Shown: positions 6,875-16,300 of the stretch, piece by piece
How the letters are laid out: the number at the start of each line of letters is the position of its first letter
How positions within the stretch are numbered: the first letter of the stretch is position 1
Assembly (NCBI GenBank): GCA_003563255.1
Contig: PWSL01000363.1
Location: 1 to 29,657, forward strand
Reading direction: 5' to 3'
DNA: 29,657 nt
Origin: Desulfonatronospira sp.
Lineage (GTDB): Bacteria > Desulfobacterota > Desulfovibrionia > Desulfovibrionales > Desulfonatronovibrionaceae
Notes under the pieces: model-generated
Seen by the model: the letters and a program-made list of their open reading frames with translations, nothing else
Databases searched by the model: none
Told to the model about the DNA's origin: nothing
Made by a program: the position numbers and the translations under genes

Positions 6875-7930
6875 ATGTTGAAAAAGTTATCCATTGCCTT
6901 TCTTCTTGAATCAACGGTTTTGTGCGGCGGAGTCAAGGTTGTGTTCAATCTGGCTGCCGCCTTGTCCGAAAGGGGTCATCTTGTCCGGATAATTAGCAAT
7001 GAGCCTTTTCCGGACTGGTCTGTGAATCGATTAAATTTTTCAGCAAACGATCCTTTTGATAAAAGTGCCAGTGCCGGTTTCGACCTGGCAGTGGCCACAA
7101 CATACAGGCTGGCCCAGGCGCATTTCAAAGACACAGGGCCGGGAAAACTATTGCATCTGGTGCAGGGATTTGAGGGCGATTACCAGGAATGCAGAGCCTT
7201 CCTTGGGGATATAAACCGGGCCTATCAATTGCAGATTCCTAAAATCACCATCTCCCGTGATTTGGCCCAAAGACTGTCAGGGCGTTATCCTGAAAATATT
7301 TTTTTGCCAGTAGGTCAGGGTCTGGAGAATGATTTTTTTTATCCGTCCCGCAACTGGGAACAAAAAGTCCTGAAAGATCCATCCGCGTTATTCCTGGTTG
7401 GCCCTTTTGACGTTTCCATAAAGCAGATAGAATTGGGACTTAAAGCATATGATTTATCTCTCAGGAAGTTTCCGGATTTGAAGCTTGTGCGCATATCCAC
7501 CGTAGATACCAGGCTTCGAGAGGAAGCGATTGTGGGCAGGATCAGTGAATATCATGTACATATCCAACCAAAAATGATCGGAGATATATTTAGAAGAAAT
7601 AATGGGTTGCTTCTTGCGCCGTCCAGCCATGGAGAAGGGTTTGGCTTGCCTGCTCTGGAAGCCATGGCCTGTGCAGTTCCGGTAGTGATGAGCGACATAC
7701 CCAGTTTCAGATCCTTTGCGCAGCCTCAAGATTATGCCAGGTTCGTCCGACACGACGATCCAGAAGATATGGCACTGGGGATCTGTGAGCTGATGGCTGA
7801 CATGGAAAAAAGAAGATATCTGATGCAAAGAGGACTGCAAGTATCAAGAAACTACTGCTTTAAGCGCATGGCGGAAAGCTTTGAAAAGGTGGTCATGGAA
7901 AGCAGTACAAGTCAAATGAAAATTAGGTAA
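6875..7930 (+). CDS. GT4-family glycosyltransferase
   Basis: A 351-residue GT-B fold enzyme. The N-terminal half starts with IAFLLESTVLCGGVKVV, the donor/acceptor-side 'GG(V/A)' loop of GT4 enzymes. The C-terminal half carries the retaining GT4 E(x7)E motif in SSHGEGFGLPALEAMACAVP (about 250-268), which binds the nucleotide-sugar. It should add one sugar in the cytoplasm to a lipid-linked chain. It lies 76 bases after the ATPase gene, with GGAAGG ahead of ATG 6875. Sugar specificity cannot be read. Confidence 0.9.
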   Translation: MLKKLSIAFLLESTVLCGGVKVVFNLAAALSERGHLVRIISNEPFPDWSVNRLNFSANDPFDKSASAGFDLAVATTYRLAQAHFKDTGPGKLLHLVQGFEGDYQECRAFLGDINRAYQLQIPKITISRDLAQRLSGRYPENIFLPVGQGLENDFFYPSRNWEQKVLKDPSALFLVGPFDVSIKQIELGLKAYDLSLRKFPDLKLVRISTVDTRLREEAIVGRISEYHVHIQPKMIGDIFRRNNGLLLAPSSHGEGFGLPALEAMACAVPVVMSDIPSFRSFAQPQDYARFVRHDDPEDMALGICELMADMEKRRYLMQRGLQVSRNYCFKRMAESFEKVVMESSTSQMKIR

Positions 7931-8016
7931 TAAAAAAAATCCGGATAAAATGGATCAACAACAAATAAGCAGTTCCAAGCAGATAGGTTAATCAAAACAA
8001 ATTTGAACATGAAATC

Positions 8017-8976
8017 ATGACTGAAAAAAAAATAAATTTTCCCGGAGAGATAATTCTGGAGATAACCAATGCCTGCAACCTGCGCTGCCGCTATTGCCAT
8101 TTTCATTCCCTCCAAGCTGTCCGCAGAAGAAAAATTGGATATCTGCCCAGAAATATTTGGGAAAAGGTTCTCCGTGAACTGGAAGAACAAAAAGATGCGG
8201 TCACTTTAATGACCCACGGAGCCGGAGAGCCTTTGCTGCATCCGGATCTTTTGGAAATTTTGCAGCGGGCTCGAAGAATACCCAATCTAAAGCTGGGATT
8301 CATGTGCAATGGAATGCTTCTGAATGATGAGTGGTCAAGAAGGCTCGTAGAGCTGCAGGTGGACTTCATAGCTTTCAGCATAGACGGAACAGATCCGGTC
8401 ACTCATGACTTTTTTCGACACAAAGCCAATTTGAGCAGAATAGAACAAAACGTTTTTTCTCTGATCCGGGAAAAAGAACGCCAAGGCTCTGCCCTGCCTC
8501 AGCTGAGTTTCAACATGGTCAGTTATCCGGAAATTGAGCATCAGGTCCCCGGGTATGTAAACAAATGGCTGCCCTATGCCTGCGGGGTCAACGTGTCCAG
8601 GTTCAGACCTGTGGGATCAAGAAGACTGTGGAATGGAGCGGAACCGCTTGAATTCAGGCCCTGTCCCCTGCTTTACAGGCAGATGGTGATCGGGGCGGAC
8701 GGTCGAGTGGGGCTGTGCTGCGAGGACATAAACCTGGAGGTTCAGGCGGGTTCAATCCCTGGGGACAGCATCAAGACTATTTGGAATCATAGCCCTGTAC
8801 TCGGAAAATACCGCCGGCATCATGAAAATGGGGATGTCAAGGGGCTTGCGTTGTGCCGGGATTGCCATATCTGGGCAGGGAACATTCCCATAACCGATCA
8901 AGAGGTCATTATTGAGGGCGTCCGAGCCAGGTTAACGACCACTCATGCCTACCAAGCTTATCAAAAGATATTTTGA
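8017..8976 (+). CDS. Radical SAM protein with SPASM-type C-terminus
   Basis: A 319-residue protein. Cys20, Cys24 and Cys27 form the radical SAM CxxxCxxC motif within NACNLRCRYCHF. A THGAGEPLLHPD segment matches the GGEP-like SAM-binding motif (here GAGEP), and FSIDG is a conserved strand. The C-terminal part has more cysteines (about 216, 234-235 and the CRDCHIW end), as in SPASM/twitch domains that hold auxiliary Fe-S clusters. In polysaccharide clusters such proteins are often sugar-modifying or of unknown role; elsewhere they modify peptides. No precursor-peptide ORF is evident nearby, so sugar modification is likelier, but the substrate is unknown. Several ATGs lie near the start; 8017 keeps the usual short distance to the first Cys. 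Confidence 0.88.
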   Translation: MTEKKINFPGEIILEITNACNLRCRYCHFHSLQAVRRRKIGYLPRNIWEKVLRELEEQKDAVTLMTHGAGEPLLHPDLLEILQRARRIPNLKLGFMCNGMLLNDEWSRRLVELQVDFIAFSIDGTDPVTHDFFRHKANLSRIEQNVFSLIREKERQGSALPQLSFNMVSYPEIEHQVPGYVNKWLPYACGVNVSRFRPVGSRRLWNGAEPLEFRPCPLLYRQMVIGADGRVGLCCEDINLEVQAGSIPGDSIKTIWNHSPVLGKYRRHHENGDVKGLALCRDCHIWAGNIPITDQEVIIEGVRARLTTTHAYQAYQKIF

Positions 8977-8979
8977 GGG

Positions 8980-9092
8980 TTCAAGATTCAATGCTCAAGG
9001 TTCGTGACAGGTTAGTCCATTGCAGTTAAGGAAGGGACTGTCCCTCGCTGGGGGAACAGTTTAATCTTCAACCTTGAACATTGAACTTTGAA
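8980..9092 (+). repeat. REP/MITE-like element, copy 1, with 23-bp imperfect terminal inverted repeats
   Basis: The 23 bases at 8980-9002 and 9070-9092 are reverse complements with three mismatches. Inside are an ACAGGTTA block at 9006-9013 and the palindrome GGGACTGTCCC at 9034-9044. The 29 bases at 8995-9023 recur at 13135-13163 with three differences. It fills the gap between the radical SAM and methyltransferase genes. There is no transposase in it; REP-like elements of this kind are mobilised in trans by Y1/RAYT transposases, none of which is in this window. Confidence 0.7.
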
Positions 9093-9112
9093 CACAGCCA
9101 CAAAGCAGATAC

Positions 9113-10309
9113 ATGCACAAAGATGACTCGCTCACAATATGTTGGCCTCAGCTCCCGGCCCCAGGGATTGAGGAGGAAGCTTATTGTTACCGGTTTTGTC
9201 GCGAGTACAGCCAAAAGAAATGTTTGCAGTCAGAACCTGCTCTTGTCTGGATGGATTACAGCCCCGCGCAGGAACTGGACTGGCTGCTCCAGAATTGTTC
9301 TGCCCAAAAGATCCTGCTGATCACCAATCCCAAAATCCTGATGAATGCTTCGGCCCTGCAAAGACTCTCCAGACTCCTGGACCGGGGTTATGCAGCCTGC
9401 GGTCCGGTTTTTAATCTGACCGGCCTTCAAAAACAGCAGGCTGACCTGCCTGCGGTTTACCTGAATCTGAGCACCTACGAGGAGATACTGCAGCTTATGG
9501 CTCATGAACCGGGCCTGGATTCTGTCAGGGTTGACCGGCTGGATCCGGCCTGTGTACTGTTTGCCCGCAGCTATCTGCAGGGCCTGGACCAAAAAATCCG
9601 GCTCAAGGAGATGGCTTTGCAGGCGGCTGACAGCTCTGCCGGTTCCATGGCTGTGGAGCTGAAGAGCCTGGTGCACAACTTTGGGGATTATTTTTCCGCT
9701 CAACGTGACGATTTAATCCGCCTGGCGCCCCTGGAGTGCAGGCGGGTGCTGGATGTGGGCTGCGCTGCGGGGGAATACGGCAAAGGTTTAAAGGAAAAGA
9801 TTCCAGAAGCTGAGGTGATCGGGATAGAACTCGATGCGGACATGGCCGGGCTGGCTGCGGCCCACTACCGGCATGTCCTGGTGCAGCAGGTGCAGGAAGT
9901 CGAGTTTGCCGAGCCTTTTGACCTGATCAATTGCGGAGACGTACTGGAGCACCTCCAGGATCCCTGGACTGTGCTGGACAAGTTGTATTCCTTGTTAGCC
10001 AGGCAGGGGATTCTGGTAATCAGCCTGCCCAACGCAGGACACTGGACCATAGTCCGGGATCTCTTGCAGGGCAGGTTTGAATACGTGCCCTGGGGGCTTT
10101 TATGCATAACCCATGTCCGCTGGTTTACTGAAGAGTCAATTCGCAAGGCATTGGAAGATGCCGGTTTTGAGATAGAGGTCTTTGATCGTCAGCAGATAGA
10201 ACCAACTCCCCAGGGCAAGGAATTTATACAGAAAATGATAGAACAGGGCTATGGGGATGAGACCTCGCTGTTGAGTAATGAATTTTTGATCAGGGCCCGC
10301 AGGAAATGA
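9113..10309 (+). CDS. SAM-dependent methyltransferase with an unassigned N-terminal domain
   Basis: A 398-residue protein in two parts. Residues ~195-398 are a class I methyltransferase: motif I VLDVGCAAGEYG (about 212-223), acidic GIELDAD (motif II) and NCGDVLEHLQDPW (about 273-285), then the ISLPNAGHW strand. The first ~190 residues match nothing I know with confidence; strands such as KILLITNPKILM and a RGYAACGPVFN segment recall an eroded GT-A glycosyltransferase, without its donor-binding acidic motif. ATG 9113 is the only standard start after an in-frame stop in the adjacent repeat element, and no good ribosome binding site precedes it, so insertion of the repeat may have rebuilt the 5' end. 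It overlaps the next gene by ATGA. Confidence 0.85.
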   Translation: MHKDDSLTICWPQLPAPGIEEEAYCYRFCREYSQKKCLQSEPALVWMDYSPAQELDWLLQNCSAQKILLITNPKILMNASALQRLSRLLDRGYAACGPVFNLTGLQKQQADLPAVYLNLSTYEEILQLMAHEPGLDSVRVDRLDPACVLFARSYLQGLDQKIRLKEMALQAADSSAGSMAVELKSLVHNFGDYFSAQRDDLIRLAPLECRRVLDVGCAAGEYGKGLKEKIPEAEVIGIELDADMAGLAAAHYRHVLVQQVQEVEFAEPFDLINCGDVLEHLQDPWTVLDKLYSLLARQGILVISLPNAGHWTIVRDLLQGRFEYVPWGLLCITHVRWFTEESIRKALEDAGFEIEVFDRQQIEPTPQGKEFIQKMIEQGYGDETSLLSNEFLIRARRK

Positions 10310-11361
10310 AAATATCAGCGGTCATAGTCAATTACCATACCGAGCATTTGTTGCCGGATCTCCTGCGGTCCCTGTCCGGTGAGGATCTTCTGCAGGAGAT
10401 CATTATCGTGGACAACAGCGGCGGGCTCCAGGGCCGGCTGTCAGATTTTGACGCTCCGGGGCTGCGTTTGCTGAGCAACCGGAACAACATCGGCTTCGGG
10501 GCCGCAGTGAACCAGGCTGCTCAACAGTCACTCAACAGATGGCTTTTACTGTTCAATCCGGACATGCTGCTGCTGCCGGGCTGTGTAAGAAATCTGCTTG
10601 CGGCTGCTAGAAAGAATCAAGCACCTGTGGCCGGGCCCCGCTTTTACTGGGACGAGGATAAAGTATTCAAACTGCCGCCGGCCACGGGCCAGAGCTGGTG
10701 GTTTGCCCTGGCCAGAGGTTGCGGGGTCAGACACAGGCTGGATGCGGAGCTCTTTACTTTTTACTGGACCCTGCGCCATGACCGGTTCTGGCAGATGCAG
10801 GATCCTTTTTACGAGCCTTTTTTGTCCGGGGCCTGTCTTTTGCTGGACCTTGAACAGATCCTGTCCATGGAGCAGGCATTGTTTGACGAGCGTTTTTTCC
10901 TGTACTTCGAGGATACCGATCTTTGTGCCCGGATGTTCAGCAGAGGTTTGAGACCATTGTGCGTTCCCGCGGCAGAGGCGGTCCATTTCTGGAACCAGTC
11001 CCCGGGACAGAACAAGGTACAATCAATGCATGAGGCGGGTCTGGCTTTTTGGGATAAGTACTATCAGGCCCGGCCGAAAGAGGTGAATATGCCCCGGGGG
11101 CATGCAGTGGATTGCCCGGATCTGGGGGAAATTTGCCAGGGGCATGCATTTGAATGTCCGGAGCCCATTGTTGACGGCCCTCTCTATTTCGAGTTTGCTG
11201 TGGACCCCTTGTTCGTGCCTTTTGCACAGGCGGAAATGAGTGGGGCAAAATTTTCTTTTCCAAAGACTGTCTGGGAGAGGTTGGCTCCCGGAGAATACTA
11301 TACCAGAATAAGATGTCCTGTATCCGGTGAAAAGGCCTGCTGGAAATGGAAAAAAGAATAA
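10306..11361 (+). CDS. GT2-family glycosyltransferase with a C-terminal extension
   Basis: A 351-residue enzyme. Residues ~1-250 are a GT-A domain: SAVIVNYHTEHLLPDLLRSL, IIIVDNS (about 30-36), NNIGFGAAVNQA, and LFNPDM (about 83-88), in which NPD replaces the DxD metal motif as in WbbL/RfbF-like rhamnosyltransferases. The FLYFEDTDLCARMFSRG stretch is the typical acceptor-side ED motif. Residues ~255-351 are an additional segment with two similar RGHAVDCPD/QGHAFECPE stretches and a beta-rich end; I do not recognise it. Start and stop overlap both neighbours (ATGA upstream, 16 bases downstream), which points to a tightly translated operon with the methyltransferase and the GNAT-like gene. Confidence 0.9.
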   Translation: MKISAVIVNYHTEHLLPDLLRSLSGEDLLQEIIIVDNSGGLQGRLSDFDAPGLRLLSNRNNIGFGAAVNQAAQQSLNRWLLLFNPDMLLLPGCVRNLLAAARKNQAPVAGPRFYWDEDKVFKLPPATGQSWWFALARGCGVRHRLDAELFTFYWTLRHDRFWQMQDPFYEPFLSGACLLLDLEQILSMEQALFDERFFLYFEDTDLCARMFSRGLRPLCVPAAEAVHFWNQSPGQNKVQSMHEAGLAFWDKYYQARPKEVNMPRGHAVDCPDLGEICQGHAFECPEPIVDGPLYFEFAVDPLFVPFAQAEMSGAKFSFPKTVWERLAPGEYYTRIRCPVSGEKACWKWKKE

Positions 11362-12359
11362 GCACGTCCAGCGGCGATTTTTTGATCAGGCCCTATCAAA
11401 ACGGGGATGAGCAGGGTGTCCTGGATCTGTGGCGCAATTCTTTCGGCCGGGATCTTGATTGTTCTCTGTGGCGTTGGAAATATCTCTTCAACCCCTGGGG
11501 CAGACAGATCATGCTGTGTTTGATCGAGGAGAAAGAAGCAGTGGTCATGTTCGCCGGTCTTCCCTATAAAGCCCAATGTATGGACCAGGAATGCACCGTG
11601 ACCCATGCAGTGGACAACATGTCCCATCCCGCATACAGGGGCAGCATCAGCGGCAAAAAAGGCTTGTTTGTTCAAACTGCTGAAGTTTTTTTTAGAAAAT
11701 TTGCCGGGCCTGACCGATCGGCTTTTGTCTATGGCCTGCCAGGAGAGCGCCATTTCAGGCTGGGCAGCCTGCTGCTTGGTTATAGACAGCTGCAGGGGGG
11801 TATAGCTTATATGGAGGCCGAAACCAATGCGTTGGTGGGAAAGCCAAAGCTGTTTTCCGGTCGAATCGAGACAGTGCATGCTGGTCATGCAGTTCTGGAC
11901 AGACTGGTCAGGAAATTGCGCAGTCAATATCCTTTTGCCGTGGTGCGCGATGGGAACTTCATGCACTGGAGGTTTGCACAGCACCCATTGTATAATTACG
12001 AGATCTGGCTTCACAGTTCATTCTGGGGCAAAAGCCCCAAAGGTTATGCTGTACTTCGAGTGCAGCAAGACCAGGCGGTGATTGTGGACATGTTGCTTGA
12101 CAATCATAAAAAGACGGCCAACGATTTCTGGACCAGGCTGGCTTGGCAACTGAAAGATCGGGGGATTAAAAAACTTAAGACCTGGCTGCCTGGAAATCAT
12201 TTCCAGGCGGGACTGCTCAAGGACTGCGGCTTTGCAGAGCAGCGTGAGCCTCTTGGCATTGTTCCCGCGGCCGTGGCGGAAAATTTCCATCCCGGACTGG
12301 ATTTTTCCTGGGCTGCCCGGAATATATACTACACCATGGCTGACGGGGATTTGTTCTGA
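11346..12359 (+). CDS. GNAT-superfamily acyltransferase-like protein
   Basis: A 337-residue protein. The N-terminal half (about 12-160) follows the GNAT order: a first strand and helix in FLIRPYQNGDEQGVLDLWRN, a paired strand around VVMFAGLPYKA, then VDNMSHPAYRG with the R/G-rich acetyl-CoA loop (GSISGKKGLF) before a helix. This resembles the large two-domain GNATs often found in polysaccharide clusters. The C-terminal half contains a second, GNAT-like set of strands (YAVLRVQQDQAVIVDML, about 240-255). It would acylate an amino sugar or a similar acceptor; with the PIG-L deacetylase next door, exchange of an N-acyl group on a sugar is a reasonable inference. It begins within the last codons of the GT2 gene. 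Confidence 0.75.
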   Translation: MEKRISTSSGDFLIRPYQNGDEQGVLDLWRNSFGRDLDCSLWRWKYLFNPWGRQIMLCLIEEKEAVVMFAGLPYKAQCMDQECTVTHAVDNMSHPAYRGSISGKKGLFVQTAEVFFRKFAGPDRSAFVYGLPGERHFRLGSLLLGYRQLQGGIAYMEAETNALVGKPKLFSGRIETVHAGHAVLDRLVRKLRSQYPFAVVRDGNFMHWRFAQHPLYNYEIWLHSSFWGKSPKGYAVLRVQQDQAVIVDMLLDNHKKTANDFWTRLAWQLKDRGIKKLKTWLPGNHFQAGLLKDCGFAEQREPLGIVPAAVAENFHPGLDFSWAARNIYYTMADGDLF

Positions 12360-12406
12360 GCAGGGATTTAACAGAAATTCATGACCTAACAGAGCCTGGA
12401 ATATAT

Positions 12407-13108
12407 ATGCTGGAAGAACATCAATTAATACCATACGAGCCTTCTGATATCCCTCCCGGACCCTGGCTGGTCTTTGCTCCGCATCCGGACGATGAGACCT
12501 TCGGCATGGGCGGGAGCATTGCCCTGGCCTCCAGGCAGGGGGTGCAGGTCCAGGTCGTGGTTATGACCCGGGGTGAACTGGCAGGCGATCCTGAAGAGCG
12601 CCTTCATGAATGTCTGGATGCAGGCCGGGTGCTGGGCATAGACCAGCATCACTTCTGGTCCATTGCTGATCAGGGTTTAAGCAAGGCTGAGATTGCCTGG
12701 AGCGATTTAAAGGCTGTGATTGATCCCTTGCAGCCAAATACAGTTTTCTTGCCCGGGATACAGGAATTCCATCCGGATCACCGGGCTGCGACCCGGATCG
12801 TTTTGAATCTGCTGCAAAATGGGTCTTACCAGGTCAGTGTCTGGCTCTACGAAATCAGCCGTCAGAACGAGGCCAACCTCCTGGTGGACATTACCCCTGT
12901 GCTGGAGGTAAAGACACAGGCCATTCAATGTTATGCGGGCCAGTTGGCTCAAGTTGATTATCAAGATATGATTTTAGGTATCAATCGGTCCCGTTCTTAT
13001 ACCCTCGGTCAGAATATCACCCATGCAGAAGGTTTTTGGGCAAGCATCAGTGCTCTGGATCTGCTTAAGGAGCTTGAGCATAGATTCAGAGGGTATTTAC
13101 CAGGATAA
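12407..13108 (+). CDS. PIG-L/LmbE-family deacetylase
   Basis: A 233-residue protein of the normal length for the family. The zinc-binding motif PHPDDE is at 25-30, followed by GMGGSIALASRQG; the second metal motif HPDHRAA is near 122-128. The family removes acetyl groups from GlcNAc-type residues in lipids, mycothiol/bacillithiol precursors and polysaccharides. Beside a GNAT-like gene and glycosyltransferases it likely acts on a nucleotide- or lipid-linked amino sugar; the substrate is inference. ATG 12407 lies 47 bases after the GNAT stop. Confidence 0.93.
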   Translation: MLEEHQLIPYEPSDIPPGPWLVFAPHPDDETFGMGGSIALASRQGVQVQVVVMTRGELAGDPEERLHECLDAGRVLGIDQHHFWSIADQGLSKAEIAWSDLKAVIDPLQPNTVFLPGIQEFHPDHRAATRIVLNLLQNGSYQVSVWLYEISRQNEANLLVDITPVLEVKTQAIQCYAGQLAQVDYQDMILGINRSRSYTLGQNITHAEGFWASISALDLLKELEHRFRGYLPG

Positions 13109-13126
13109 TCGTAGTTATCTTGACAG

Positions 13127-13330
13127 TTCAAAGTTCAAGGTTCGTAACAGGTTAACCCATTGCCGGACATTGCCGGACAGGGACAGTCCCAGCAGGCGAT
13201 CACGCCCAGGGCGTATTAACCTGCGGAAGTTTGTGCCAGCGCGTAATCTGCCTGCATCTATGGTGTGCATCGCTCAGCGAGGGACAGTCCCCTGCAGTTG
13301 TCGGCCAGTAAAAAAGGTCTAACCTGTTAT
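13127..13330 (+). repeat. REP/MITE-like element, copy 2 (larger, rearranged)
   Basis: It occupies the gap before the large GT2 gene. The left end repeats copy 1 (13135-13163 against 8995-9023, 26 of 29 bases). TAACAGGTTA at 13145-13154 is exactly inverted at 13320-13329, giving terminal inverted repeats about 195 bases apart. The palindrome GGGACAGTCCC occurs twice (13180-13190 and 13281-13291). The right end stops about 17 bases before the start of the next gene and may supply part of its leader. Confidence 0.65.
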
Positions 13331-13347
13331 AAATCAGGAAGTTTCGA

Positions 13348-16300
13348 ATGAAAAAAGTTTCAGTGATCGTTCGCACCAAGGATCGACCCCAGCTTCTGCA
13401 TGAGGCATTGCAAAGCCTGGCCTTGCAGGAACAGGACGGTATGGAGGTGGTAGTCATCAACGATGGTGGCTGCGAGGTCAAGGAGGTTATTTCCAGCTTT
13501 TATACTGAGCTGGATATAGTTTATCAATACCTTGTGCCGGGAAAAGGCAGGTCTCAGGCCGCCAATGCCGGTATTAAAATGGCTCAGGGCCAATGGATCC
13601 TGTTTCTGGATGATGATGATCTTTATCTGCCTCAGGGCATATCTGCTTTAATGGCTGAGGCCTTGGACGAGCACACGGTGATTTATGGCCAGGTAACGGC
13701 CAACCTGTATCAGAATCAGGACAATCGCTCCCATCCTCAGTTGATTCGCCGATTTGGTCGCCCTTTCAATATCTATTTGCTCTATTTTGAAAATTTTATT
13801 CCCATGATTGGTTGCCTTTTTCCTGCCCGGTTGCTGGAATTGGTACAGGGATTCGATCCTGGAATCGAATGCTTTGAAGATTGGGACCTCATGCTGCGTT
13901 TGAGCAAAGTGGCGCGGTTTCGTTTTGTTGATGTTCCGGTGGCGGAGTACAGGGTGTTTGAGCATGGATTTATCATCGACCAAGGGGCAGGCAATTTGCA
14001 GCGTCAAGTCCGGGCTTCTATCTATAGCAAGCATTGGTCATTGTTTAATCCCGACGCATTGAGCTTTATGCACTATTATCTGAAGACAGACTTTATTCCA
14101 CAAGAACTTGCCTTTGAAGCCAACCGGTTTTTGAATCGAATTCAGCAGCTTGAGCAGGAGAAGCAGGGCGCGGATGCCTATGCCAGGCAGCTTGAGCAGG
14201 AGAAGCAGGGCGCGGATGCCTATGCCAGGCAGCTTGAACAGGCCAATTTCCACCTGGAAGATGCACTGCGCAGTTTACGGGAAGATACTCTCCTGAGTTT
14301 CAGCCAAGTGCTGGTATCTATCATTATTGTTAATTATAACGGCATAGAGCATCTAAAAACCTGTTTGCCTGCATTAATGCGTACACAAAAGGTACCTTTT
14401 GAAGTTCTGGTGGTGGATAATGCCTCATCAGACGGCAGTGTGCAGTGGCTGCAGGAAACATATCCGGAAGTAAAAACAATTTCCATGGAGACCAATCTTG
14501 GATTTGGCCGGGGAAATCATCTAGGCGTTGAAAATGCCCGGGGACAGCTGGTTGTGTTTCTCAACAGTGATACTATGGTGGAACCGGACTGGTTATGGAC
14601 CTTGATTCAGCCATTATATGCAGAACCTGATATCGGAGCTGTTTGCTCCACTTTGCGGCTTTTGGAGCATCCCCAGGTGGTTAACGCCAGAGGTGGTGGG
14701 ATGACTCGACTTGGGTTTGGATTTGATCATGACTTTGGATTTGTTTTTGAGCAAAGCGCTGCACCAGACAAAAAATCTTACAGGGAGGTTTTGTTTCCTT
14801 CAGGTGCGGCCATGGCCATGCGCAAGGACGATTTTGAAGCTTTCGGATTTGATCCTGCATTTTTCATGTACCATGAAGATGTTGATCTGGGTTGGAGAAT
14901 ATGGTTGGCCGGGAAGCGGGTTGTTGCTTGCGATAATTCCCTAGTTTATCACAAATTCGGGGGGACATCCGGAATAACACAGAACTCCCGTTGGCGAGAG
15001 ATTATGGGCAGCAGACATAATTTGCGCAGCCTATGGAAAAACTACCAATGGCAAAATGCTGCAAAAGTAACGTTTAGGCTTTTGCAGCTCTGGCACCAGG
15101 AGAGAGCCTACAGGACTATGGCCGGAGCATTGTTCTGGAACGCCAGGCATGTCTGGGGCACCTGGAAGGAGCGCAGAAAAGTTCAACAAGTCCGGAAAAT
15201 CCAGGACATGGAACTGGTGCAAAAAGGATTGATTACACAGACGCGCAGACCTCCTGTGTATCCAGATACTTCACACTGTTCATCCCGGATTAAGCCATTG
15301 GACTTGATCCCGAACTGTTCATTGCTGCCAGGCCAGTATTCTGCCCTGGGCAGGCTTGGGCCGGGCTGGTATGAACGGGAGTTTGTGGGCAATGCAATGG
15401 CCAGGATGACCAGTGGCCGAGCTTCCTGTACCCTGCGTGTTGAGCCTTGCGCAGCAGGTACGGTGCAAATCTGGCTGCATGTGCCAAAACAAATAAGCGC
15501 AAAAGAGGTTCGGATTGCATGCAATGATTCTCAGGAAGTATTTTATCCCACCGGTGCATTATGGGATTGCGTAGAGGTGCCTGCCTGCGCAGATGAGCAC
15601 GGCTTGATTCAGATTTACCTTTCTTCTTCAGTATGGACACCTGCAGAATATTATCACAATAATGACTTGAGAAAAATGGGCTGCGCAGTCAGGGAGCTGC
15701 GCTTCGCGCCTCAAAGCGGGGTCAAGCCCAAGAAGCCCATGGGGGCCAGTGTGATTATAACCACCTATAACAGATGGTCGATTTTGAAGCGGACTTTGCA
15801 GGCCTTGGGCGTTCAGACCTGCAAGGACTTTGAGGTCATTGTTGTGGATGACGGTTCAGAGGACGGTACTTGGGATGAATTGGCTGCCTGGCAAAAGGCT
15901 CATCCTGATCTATTACAGATGAAAGTGGTGCGACAGGAAAATTCAGGACAAGGCCCAGCCAGAAATCACGCCTTGCAATATACCCAAAAGGAGATAGTGA
16001 TTTTCCTTGGAGATGACATCATCCCTGAGCAGGACTTTGTTGAGCAGCATTTGGCCAGGCATGAGGCATTTACAGAGCCAGTGGCCTTTGTCGGATTCAC
16101 GGATTGGGCCCGGGAGCAGATTTGGGTCACTCCAAGCATGGAACATGTGAACAAGGAAGGACAACAATTCGGATATCGACACATGCAAGACGGCCAAGAT
16201 GTGCCGTATACCTGCTTCTATACTTCCAATCTATCCATTCCCAGACACGTCTTGGGCGATAATCCCTTCGATCCGATATTCAATACCTATGGGTGGGAGG

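Noticed and set aside
8017..8976. Radical SAM/SPASM protein as part of a RiPP system
   Set aside because: No precursor-peptide gene, peptidase or peptide exporter lies next to it; all neighbours are glycan genes.
8980..9092. Inverted repeat considered as an intrinsic terminator
   Set aside because: The arms are 67 bases apart, AT-rich and imperfect, no U-run follows, and part of the block recurs at 13135-13163, so a dispersed repeat explains it better.
14146..14241. Short repeats considered as a CRISPR fragment
   Set aside because: The units are contiguous without spacers, in frame, and encode a coiled-coil linker.
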